This document shows, in pieces, positions 56,973-64,000 of a DNA stretch of 64,000 nucleotides (the first letter of the stretch is position 1; each line of letters opens with the position of its first letter). Both the position numbers and the translations under genes were made by a program. The notes beneath the pieces were generated by a model that did not search any database, was not told where the DNA came from, and saw only the letters and a list, made by a program, of their open reading frames with translations. Source of the stretch: Fonsecaea monophora (taxonomy: Eukaryota; Ascomycota; Eurotiomycetes; Chaetothyriales; Herpotrichiellaceae); assembly GCF_001642475.1 (NCBI RefSeq), contig NW_019173998.1, positions 1 through 64,000 of the forward strand, written 5' to 3'.

Positions 56973-57880
56973 GATGGCTGCTGGCTTGCTGGCTATGGGG
57001 CAAGGGCAAGACCGTCACAAGCACAGTGGCCTGAGGAATTTCTTTGGAGGAGGCCAGAATGAGGGTGTCGAGAACAAAAAGCGGATGCGGATGTGATTTC
57101 CAGCTGCCAGACCCTAGTAGTTCCCTCGAGAACGAGCAGAGCGCAGGTGCCCTTTTGGTGGCACAAGACTGCTGCCGCCGCTGCCACTGCCGCTGCCACC
57201 AAAGTCTGCTCCCGGTAGTCGGAGTCTGGGTCGATCGACGGTGTAGAGGCTCGGCCAGGCTTGGAAGAAAACGAACGGCGGCGGATACGGCAAGGGGAAG
57301 AAAATCGAGTATTAAAAATCGGTATGGTAGGTAACTGACCAGCAGTCCAAAAAGTTTACCCTTTCTTTCATCTAAGTGAGGTACACGAGGAGCATGCGAG
57401 AAAATTAGTTGGACAGCAGTAAATAATAAATGTCAAGTTAACAAACCGTAGTAGGGGGGTGGGAAAGGGACGGGACTCAGTAACTCAGGGTTTCATGTCA
57501 TAGGCAGTCACTGGGTAGGGTTTAACTAAAGGGATCATCGGGCGGGGGGAGGGGGGCTCAACGGGGGCGGATGAAGCCTGGGCCTCCCTGACTTAAGCCC
57601 TGCGGTTTCTCGTTCTCCTCTACACCCGGGTTTACAGCCTCAGTTGACGCGCGTTTCCCACCCACTCATCGATCCACTCACGTTCAATCAGTGACCTGCA
57701 GTGCCTGCGCTGCCTGCTCTGCCAGTGGGCGTCCATGAGACTTTCCTTTCGTTCTTCATGATGACCGACGCTGCTTCTTCCGCCGATATCTCCATTGGGT
57801 GCCTCTGTACAGGATGTCGCTGACAACCGGTTCAGCCTCAGCACATCCCCTTGTCTCCAGGTGCAGCTGCAAATGTGAAC
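56973..57880. promoter_or_regulatory. Divergent region between the BAR-SH3 gene and the DUF2439 gene
   Basis: About 900 bases between outward-facing starts. It contains short G and C runs near 57540-57560. A possible upstream exon start (MMTDAASSADIS near 57760) cannot be joined in frame to the DUF2439 protein with a GT-AG intron, so it is not used. Confidence 0.45.
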
Positions 57881-59848
57881 ATGAGCGGCCTCACTTCCAC
57901 CCATGGCGGGTCTGCTTCTGCCAGGTTGACCGTTGCTCCCACGCAAAACACCGCCCCCGTCCATGAATTCCGCTGTCTCTACACCCGCGACCTGCGCAAG
58001 AAAGCAAAGAAATGGCACGATGGCTCGTTGCGGTTCCACACCTTCAATCGACGCGTTATGGTCTATGACGACGCGAAAAATTACATCGGGGACCTCCATT
58101 ACAGGCAAGAGGAGGAGTTTACTGAGGGTGTCGAGATCCAGCTGGACCGCGGTGTCATGGTAGAAGTCGGGGAGCGTCTTGGTGAGACTCAGACAGATTT
58201 GGCCCCAATTCTCGAAAGGGCACGACCAGAAAAGCCAACTCCTCTACCCCGACAGACGACGGCCTCAGCAACTCGCCCCCTGTCCACTGGCCCCTCTCAA
58301 AGGCCCAAGTCGTTGTTAGAAGTGCTGGGACCTTCTCAAGGTCGACCAGGGCGTGCAAGGCTACCAGCACACTCTCCTTATGAGCAGAGACGGTCCGCTA
58401 ATCGGGTAGGGCTAGTGGGATCACCTCAGAAAAAGCAGCGACTTGACAGTGACAAGGAAAACCAATTCGACCATGTCCACCAACCAGTCCGGCCTGTGAG
58501 GCCTCGCTTACCTCAGCCCATGCAACCGAGTAAGCCCGTCCCGCAAACCCGTGGGCCTCCAATGCAGTGTGAAGACATGATCGATTTGTCGCTTGACGAA
58601 GAGCCCATACGACAGGTGACGAAGCCGACAAGGCTGGGAGCTAGAGTGGTGGTAAATGAACCCCCAGAGGAGCAGTGGCTTACCCCTGAATTACCACACG
58701 CGAGGCCAACGCTACGCCCTCAATTGGATGCCGGGAAAGAGAAAGTGAGCAAGGAGAGACGACAGAAATCCAAAGCCCCTGAAAAACTAAAGACACGCAC
58801 CAATGGGGACTCTTCAACCACGTTCCGTCCACCAGTCGCGCGTACTTCACGGTTGCTCATCGGCCAACCAAAGCCCAGGCCCAAGCTGACTTGTGTGCTA
58901 CCGTTTACTATAGCTACCAAGGCTGCATCAAGGCTGCAAACCTTTGAGAGTTCTTGCCCACGGTCAGCTCAAGAACGTTTGCCTGACGAGGAAGTCGTAT
59001 CGTTGTTGTCAATGGATGTGTTGGACACCAATGATAATGACTATGCGCCGCGAGATCAAGTGTCACTCTCCGTTGCTTCGAGTGTCCATGGGCCAGTGCA
59101 GGAAGACAACCTCCATTCCAGCCCTCTATTTATACCGGAGGAGACTCTTGAGAGAAGCTCACCTTCTCCCAGACCACTCCCGACACAAGAGGAATTTCTC
59201 TTTCCAGGGTCTGACATCAGCGCACTGTCACAAAGTCCACCGAAACCCCCAACCGTCCCGGATGAGGCGGTGACTATAGCAGATTTGGAGCTTGACATCG
59301 ATACTCCATCGTTGGTGAATAATGAAAACCCACGCCCACGGTCACCCTTCCAGGTCTCTCCCCGAGTTCCCAATCCGTTCGATACGTTCCCCGGACGGTC
59401 CAATAGCTCCGACATACGCCAGTTCCGACGGGTCTTCTCTGAGAACGATGCGGTGGAAGATGATACATCCACTGTGATGCCGGAGCCCGTTGTACCTGAA
59501 GCAAGAAGCCCCTTGGGATTGCTGAGCAACCCAGCGGCAAAGGAAAGCCCTCCCAAGTCGAAGAGTCCAAGCAAAATTCAGCGGTGCGCCTCCGATACCA
59601 ATGCATTAGACACGGACAGTCACGATAGACGAGGGTCGACCGAAGAGGGGGTGAAAGCGCCGACAGGACCTTGGACTGAGGACGAAGCCTTTCTTCTATT
59701 TGACTGGTGGCCCGCCGACGTGCAAAAGCCGGTATATTGGAGGGACCAGATGGAACAAGCCTTGCCACGTATGATGGCTCCGGCAGCGCCCGATGTTCGG
59801 CCTGGCATCACCACAGCGCGTCAATATCTCTTCCTTCGCAACGAGTAA
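57881..59848 (+). CDS. DUF2439-domain protein, Mte1/Dbl2/ZGRF1-N-terminal type
   Basis: Protein with an N-terminal DUF2439 domain, as in yeast Mte1, fission yeast Dbl2 and the N-terminus of ZGRF1, which assist DNA helicases (Mph1/FANCM) in homologous recombination. The domain is at about residues 25-100 (VHEFRCLYTRDLRKKAKKWH then HTFNRRVMVYDDAKNYIGDL). The rest is long, disordered and rich in Pro, Ser and Arg, with acidic patches. It ends in a conserved-looking segment with WTEDEAFLLFDWWPADVQ and a terminal QYLFLRNE. 655 residues from the ATG at 57881. An extension to 57851 would need a TTG start. The C-terminal DWWP segment is probably a protein contact site. This is an inference. Confidence 0.8.
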   Translation: MSGLTSTHGGSASARLTVAPTQNTAPVHEFRCLYTRDLRKKAKKWHDGSLRFHTFNRRVMVYDDAKNYIGDLHYRQEEEFTEGVEIQLDRGVMVEVGERLGETQTDLAPILERARPEKPTPLPRQTTASATRPLSTGPSQRPKSLLEVLGPSQGRPGRARLPAHSPYEQRRSANRVGLVGSPQKKQRLDSDKENQFDHVHQPVRPVRPRLPQPMQPSKPVPQTRGPPMQCEDMIDLSLDEEPIRQVTKPTRLGARVVVNEPPEEQWLTPELPHARPTLRPQLDAGKEKVSKERRQKSKAPEKLKTRTNGDSSTTFRPPVARTSRLLIGQPKPRPKLTCVLPFTIATKAASRLQTFESSCPRSAQERLPDEEVVSLLSMDVLDTNDNDYAPRDQVSLSVASSVHGPVQEDNLHSSPLFIPEETLERSSPSPRPLPTQEEFLFPGSDISALSQSPPKPPTVPDEAVTIADLELDIDTPSLVNNENPRPRSPFQVSPRVPNPFDTFPGRSNSSDIRQFRRVFSENDAVEDDTSTVMPEPVVPEARSPLGLLSNPAAKESPPKSKSPSKIQRCASDTNALDTDSHDRRGSTEEGVKAPTGPWTEDEAFLLFDWWPADVQKPVYWRDQMEQALPRMMAPAAPDVRPGITTARQYLFLRNE

Positions 59849-60287
59849 ATGTGTTATGAGCCATTGATAAGTACACGAGACCTTGTCCGACTATGTAGCT
59901 TTTAAGGATTTGTTCCAGTTATTTGCGTTTCAGCCTCGTCTTACGAGGCGGGCAACTCCGCCGTTCCACAGACACCACTTCTTATCATTCTAGTATCTCT
60001 GATTGTGGGCTTCAATGACATCTCGTAAGGCACGAATCTATCTCCCAAGTCTCGAACAGCGTGGTGGATATACAAGTAGTTGGACCTGGACGAATCACAA
60101 AGTCATGTTGTGAGCGTCTGAGCGGAACCATTTGCCTCTTGACTTGATCGTATCAAACCATCCATTTCTCTGCGCCATTTTTCTATCCTCACATCACTCA
60201 CTCACTCGCTCTTCTTCCCTTTCTATTTATCCATGCTCTACACCTGAAAGAATCCAGCGCCACGTCACAATCACCACCACTGCCACA
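59849..60287. other. Promoter region of the 2-oxoglutarate oxygenase gene
   Basis: About 440 bases. An in-frame ATG at 60132 would lengthen the next protein by 52 residues. The sequence there is pyrimidine rich and looks like a leader, so it is counted as non-coding. Confidence 0.5.
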
Positions 60288-61526
60288 ATGGCCACCTCCA
60301 TCATGTCACCCCAGCCCGTTCCGGAGGCTCTGCCCCAGAACCCCTCGGGCCTGAGCATCCTCGAAGAAGTCGAGGCCGCGCAAGAACATCTCCGCAGTCG
60401 CCTCGCGGGGGCTCTCGCTGGTCCTCCACCTTTGGCTACGGCGCTCGAGTCCCTGCCGACGGTGCCTCTGATCGACATCGGCCCGTCGTTCGCCGACGAC
60501 AAGTCCCTGCGCCGGGCAGTGGCGAAGCAGATCCGCGAGGCGTGCGTGACGACGGGCTTCTTCCAGATCAGCAACCACGGCGTGTCGGCCGAGGCGATGA
60601 CCGGCGTGTTGAGCCAGGCAGAGCGGTTCTTCCACCAGCTTACCCCGGAGAAAAAGGATAAGTTGCACATGAGGCACTCGCCGCTGTTCCGCGGGTATGA
60701 GCCCCACGACTACACGTACGTGAACCCGGACGACATGGCGGTCGGAAGTGGCGGCGGCGGCGACGACTCGACGACGACGACCACAACGCAGGAACAGTCC
60801 GAGCCGGAGACCAAGGAAGGCTTCAACTGGGGGTACGAAGAGCGGCTGGACCCGACGGGCGGCGACGGGAAATACGTCGAGCTGGACGGACAGTCGCCGG
60901 CGTCGACGGGCCAGGGCAACATCTGGCCCGACGAGGAGGACCTGCCGGGGTTCTACGACGCCATCCGCCTCTACTACGGCCAGGTGCTCCAGCTGGCGCG
61001 ACACCTGTTCCGGCTCTTCGCCCTGTCGCTCGGCCTGGAGGAGGAGTACTTTGACGCCGTCATGACGCACCCGGGCGGGATTGCCAGGCTGCTGTACTAC
61101 GCCGGGCAGCCTGCTGTCGCGCGCAACGACCAAGGGAGCAAGCTCGGCCTCGGCGCCCACACCGACTACGAGTGCTTCACGCTGCTCCTATCCTCGACGA
61201 ACCCAGGCCTGGAGATCCTGTTCCCGCCCTCGCCACTGACGGAAAACCGCCCCGTCTGGCTTCCCTGCCCCGTTCGCCCGGGCACCCTGACCGTCAACGT
61301 GGCCGACTTCCTCATGCGCTGGACAAACGGCCTGTACAAGTCGACCGTGCACCGCGTCGTGAGTAAACCCGGCACCGGCGAGAGGTACTCGGTGCCGTTC
61401 TTCTTCAGCATCAACTACGACGCAGAGGTCGTGCCCCTGCCGGAGAGTGTGGTCGGGACGAGCAAGTGGCGCCCCGTCAAGGCGGGGGAGTACATCCTCG
61501 AGAGGTTGCGGGCGACTACTGCATAG
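60288..61526 (+). CDS. 2-oxoglutarate/Fe(II) dioxygenase, isopenicillin N synthase-like
   Basis: Oxygenase of the DIOX_N/2OG-FeII_Oxy family (IPNS, gibberellin and flavonoid oxidase relatives) with unknown substrate. 412 residues from the ATG at 60288 (context CACAATGG). The DIOX_N part shows VPLIDIGPSF, CVTTGFFQISNHGVS and FRGYEPHDYTYV. The catalytic part has the iron ligands in LGAHTDYECF (His-x-Asp) and the distal His in STVHRVVSK, plus the 2-oxoglutarate-binding RYSVPFFFS (Arg-x-Ser). A low-complexity insert of Gly and Thr (residues about 148-170) interrupts the N-terminal half and seems to be an expansion. Single exon, strongly GC rich at third positions. No biosynthetic cluster surrounds it, so a role in general metabolism is open. 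Confidence 0.85.
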   Translation: MATSIMSPQPVPEALPQNPSGLSILEEVEAAQEHLRSRLAGALAGPPPLATALESLPTVPLIDIGPSFADDKSLRRAVAKQIREACVTTGFFQISNHGVSAEAMTGVLSQAERFFHQLTPEKKDKLHMRHSPLFRGYEPHDYTYVNPDDMAVGSGGGGDDSTTTTTTQEQSEPETKEGFNWGYEERLDPTGGDGKYVELDGQSPASTGQGNIWPDEEDLPGFYDAIRLYYGQVLQLARHLFRLFALSLGLEEEYFDAVMTHPGGIARLLYYAGQPAVARNDQGSKLGLGAHTDYECFTLLLSSTNPGLEILFPPSPLTENRPVWLPCPVRPGTLTVNVADFLMRWTNGLYKSTVHRVVSKPGTGERYSVPFFFSINYDAEVVPLPESVVGTSKWRPVKAGEYILERLRATTA

Positions 61527-62129
61527 ACAGGACGGAGGGAGCCGAGGGAAGGGAAGGAAAGGAAAATGAAAGGGGGGAGTTTGCTGGTTCTGGTTCTAGT
61601 CAATCGAGGCTACGCGAGACGAGGTGCCGAACAGTACGAGACAATGCTATATCTACCTAACTACCTAAATGTACGAGTTGACGAGGCATTCTCAACTGAT
61701 CCCCCCTTTGACCTATTGTCAAGGCACTCAACCCTCCCTCCTCCACTGGTAATCAAGTATCTGCCCTGTCTGGACTTTTATCTGTTCTACAAACGCCATC
61801 CCATCCAACTGACGGTGATAAGTGGCGGTTGAATACAAGAGTTTGACGAGTTAACAACAGAATCAAACTCAGCAAAGCAAAGACTCAAAAGGTTGTCCAA
61901 GCTGTTTATTGTTTCCAGGGGTCGGGAGTATGTTGAATATCTCTAATGATTTGTATCGTATTCCCGTATCCTGAAGAATACACCTCAAGTATCAATAGAA
62001 TCGTCATTTTCCTCCCCAACGAGTGATTGCGCTGGCCAGGGTCTATCAATATACCTGTACATTACTCCTTTCGGGTGTCTGTTTCAAAGGACCGCCTCCG
62101 GGCACTATTGAGAATGTCGTTCGTCCCAT
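61527..62129. other. Convergent spacer between the oxygenase and ERG1
   Basis: About 600 bases between two 3' ends. An open frame at 61566-61832 is short and unlike any family. Nothing else is seen. Confidence 0.45.
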
Positions 62130-63617
62130 TCAACGCCTCAGTTCCGCGAATATGTACGGGAAAATAACCTCGCAAGCCTTCAAGAACAATAACAACCCCT
62201 GAAACATGCTGAGAGGCAACAAAAGCCATCCGTTCTCCCGAACAAGCACCCAGATACTCAACAACGCCACGCTAAAGAAGTGATAAAACAGTACAAAAGG
62301 TTGCGGGATGATGCCCGCCAGTAACCCCACGGGTTCGTCGACGCATTTGCCGCCCAGTTGAAAATACCGGAAACACCCCTTTTGGAGGTACTTGAGTTGC
62401 CAGTCACTGGCGGCAAAAAGCGAGTACAGCGCTTGAGCCAGGATGTTGATGACCGAGCTCAGATTCTTGCGTTGCCAGTGAAATGTGCGGAATTGCCTGA
62501 GGACGAGCCGAGTGTCTGCGAGATCTGGGACATTTGCGGGAGAGAGTAAGTCGGAGAGTAAGACGACATCAGTCAAAGCGACCGTCATACCGCCACCAGT
62601 CAAGGGATGGCGCATGTTCAGAGCATCACCGAGGATGGCCAGACCTGGGGTTGTATTGGTTGTCGGAGGGAGAAAGGAGTTGGGCATGCTTCGAAGGCTG
62701 CCTTTCTCCAGAGCGGCCTCAAACGACGGTTGCACCATAGCGGGTAGCGATGGGAGCACCACCTTCTGTAGATGACCTTTGACGCCACCATTCGTCGTCG
62801 ACGTAGATGCTAAACCGTCTGGAATATCCACCAATGCTCGCGTCTCGTGAGTGCCGATCTGATACAGCAGAACAGGGGCATTGTCTCCCAAGACCACTGT
62901 GCCATGCTGTGGGATCGGGAGAGGACAGTCGATCAGTTCCAGCCCCCAAAATTTTGACTTGATCTGAGGCGTGTGCGAAATGTATGATTTTCGAAATTTG
63001 GAGGCATATCCGTCGCAGACAACGGTCAATGACGCAAAGAAATAATCCTTTTGTGTTTTTTGGGTGATGGATTCGGCCCCAAGAACTTCGCCGTTATGAG
63101 AGGACACAATGAGTGAAGTGGCCTCGGTTTCGAAGACGGTAATGTTGGGGTGTGACATGGCTGCTGCGCGCAACCGAGATACGAATCGACCATGGTGGAA
63201 TGACCGTCCCTCTGCCCTCTTGCCGTTGCCTGCCACTTCCGAACTTCGATCCCGTGTGTGCCGCGTCGAGGTAGGATATGGAATGGGCACCTGTTCGTCA
63301 TAGTAAACCACGGTATACCCTTTCACCGGAATCGCATCGATATCGTCGAGCGTGTGGCGCAAGCCCAGTTTCGTCAATGCCTCGAGACCGCCTGGTTGTA
63401 GAAGTTCTCCGACTATGCGATCCGGCTCTTTCAATGATTTCTCGAGTAGGATGACACTGCGCCCTTGGTTGGCCAACGCCACTGCTAATGAGCACCCCAC
63501 GATGCCCGCGCCCACGATAACCACGTCGGCATCGTGATGTACCTTTCGTCTCTCTTCCTGGAAGTCTGACCCCGACTCCACCGAGGACTCCGAAGGGGTG
63601 TCGAGTATAAGAGGCAT
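62130..63617 (-). CDS. erg1: Squalene epoxidase (squalene monooxygenase) ERG1
   Basis: FAD enzyme of the endoplasmic reticulum that converts squalene to 2,3-oxidosqualene in ergosterol synthesis. It is the target of allylamine antifungals such as terbinafine. Single exon of 495 residues from the ATG at 63617 (MPLILDTPSES). The ATG at 63644 would add nine residues. Motifs are the FAD site VVIVGAGIVGCSLAVALA, the squalene epoxidase family LLQPGGLEALTKLGL, the DG motif VCDGYASKFRKSYI, and LAILGDALNMRHPLTGGGMT. The C-terminal block includes ALYSLFAASDWQLKYLQ and GCFRYFQLGGKCVDEPVGLL, with two hydrophobic helices near the end. No unusual residues were noted at the usual drug-binding positions, but I did not map them formally. 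Confidence 0.94.
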   Translation of the reverse strand: MPLILDTPSESSVESGSDFQEERRKVHHDADVVIVGAGIVGCSLAVALANQGRSVILLEKSLKEPDRIVGELLQPGGLEALTKLGLRHTLDDIDAIPVKGYTVVYYDEQVPIPYPTSTRHTRDRSSEVAGNGKRAEGRSFHHGRFVSRLRAAAMSHPNITVFETEATSLIVSSHNGEVLGAESITQKTQKDYFFASLTVVCDGYASKFRKSYISHTPQIKSKFWGLELIDCPLPIPQHGTVVLGDNAPVLLYQIGTHETRALVDIPDGLASTSTTNGGVKGHLQKVVLPSLPAMVQPSFEAALEKGSLRSMPNSFLPPTTNTTPGLAILGDALNMRHPLTGGGMTVALTDVVLLSDLLSPANVPDLADTRLVLRQFRTFHWQRKNLSSVINILAQALYSLFAASDWQLKYLQKGCFRYFQLGGKCVDEPVGLLAGIIPQPFVLFYHFFSVALLSIWVLVRENGWLLLPLSMFQGLLLFLKACEVIFPYIFAELRR

Positions 63618-64000
63618 GGTAGGAAACGGAGAGGGTGGAAGCAAGTGGTCGCAAGGGGGCGTTATCTAGACATGAACCAGCGGTGTTGAGATCGTCGAAG
63701 AAATGGTCTTTTAAGATGCGACCCCCTGTTGTGGAGGACGATGGCTTCTGTGGCGTGAGGCGTGGTGTGATAGACAACAGACGAGTTCAGCAGAGTCTCA
63801 AGAAGTGGCAGTGGCACTGACTGCATGCCGCGTTCTGCTGAGTGGTGACGACCTCCACATGCGTTGATTGAAATGAGAAAGTCGACGGGACCACAGTAAA
63901 ATTGCTGGGCAATCGGTCATTGGCCCGCACGTATCAAGCGAGGAATAAATCGAGTGAATCATGCAAGGCACGACAGTTGGTTTTGTCTGGGTTCCGGATC
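63618..64000. promoter_or_regulatory. ERG1 promoter region and right edge
   Basis: About 380 bases upstream of the squalene epoxidase start, up to the window edge. I see no clear sterol-response element by eye. A neighbour to the right may begin outside the window. Confidence 0.4.

Noticed and set aside
57760..57800. Upstream start MMTDAASSADIS for the DUF2439 gene
   Set aside because: No GT-AG intron joins it in frame to the downstream coding sequence.
60306..61160. 284-residue minus-strand open frame opposite the 2-oxoglutarate oxygenase
   Set aside because: Shadow frame in very GC-rich coding DNA with Arg/Leu-heavy composition. The oxygenase motifs are on the other strand.
1..64000. tRNA genes, rRNA, CRISPR arrays, bacterial-type operons
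   Set aside because: No cloverleaf-like sequence with a GGTTCGA-type arm, no spaced repeats and no ribosomal RNA stretches were noticed. The organism is eukaryotic.

Overview
This window is nuclear DNA from a filamentous ascomycete (Pezizomycotina). The genes carry short GT-AG introns of about 45-70 bases and have fungal-specific architectures: Zn2Cys6 regulator, RTA1-like protein, Caf16, Dbl2/Mte1-type DUF2439 protein, Erg1. A black-yeast relative (Chaetothyriales) would fit the gene mix, but that is an inference and not proven here. I see no tRNA, rRNA or CRISPR array.

The left edge (0.75-3.55 kb, minus) holds the nuclear cap-binding subunit CBP80, reconstructed as 847 codons in six exons. 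Next come two broken genes: a plus-strand remnant of a DUF3435/FluG-domain tyrosine recombinase (about 4.2-4.9 kb, probably wider) and a minus-strand frameshifted BTB-domain remnant (5.1-5.7 kb). A compact MBD4-like DNA glycosylase gene follows at 6.07-6.80 kb.

From 7.3 to 28.6 kb lies an accessory island that looks like a metabolic gene cluster. It holds a sugar-type MFS transporter, a metallo-beta-lactamase-fold lactonase, an FAD monooxygenase fused to a multipass membrane domain, an epoxide-hydrolase-type alpha/beta hydrolase, a zinc alcohol dehydrogenase, a second paralogous MFS transporter, a Baeyer-Villiger monooxygenase, a short-chain dehydrogenase and a Zn2Cys6 regulator. Four pairs are divergent and could share promoters. 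The enzyme set fits oxidation of an alcohol to a ketone (ADH/SDR), oxygen insertion to a lactone or ester (BVMO), opening (lactonase, hydrolase) and further oxidation, under a local regulator. There is no polyketide synthase, NRPS or prenyltransferase, so breakdown or tailoring of a cyclic ketone or terpenoid is more likely than a full biosynthetic pathway. A 34-base element with CTAAC-N12-GTTAG arms occurs three times in the island's intergenic spaces.

From 28.6 to 39.8 kb only one gene is convincing, the GSK3 kinase (33.1-34.6 kb), between gene-free stretches of 4.5 and 5.2 kb. From 39.8 kb on the region is dense and mostly housekeeping: TOM40, a 6-phosphofructo-2-kinase whose phosphatase half has lost its catalytic histidine, URM1, a secreted Cys/Ser/Thr-rich protein, a membrane protein of unknown function, an RTA1-like protein, ELP2, CAF16, a BAR-SH3 protein, a Dbl2/Mte1-like protein, a 2-oxoglutarate oxygenase and squalene epoxidase ERG1. 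URM1 and ELP2 serve the same wobble-uridine modification in tRNA.

Exon boundaries were read by eye from GT-AG sites, reading-frame continuity and family consensus. They have not been checked against transcripts.
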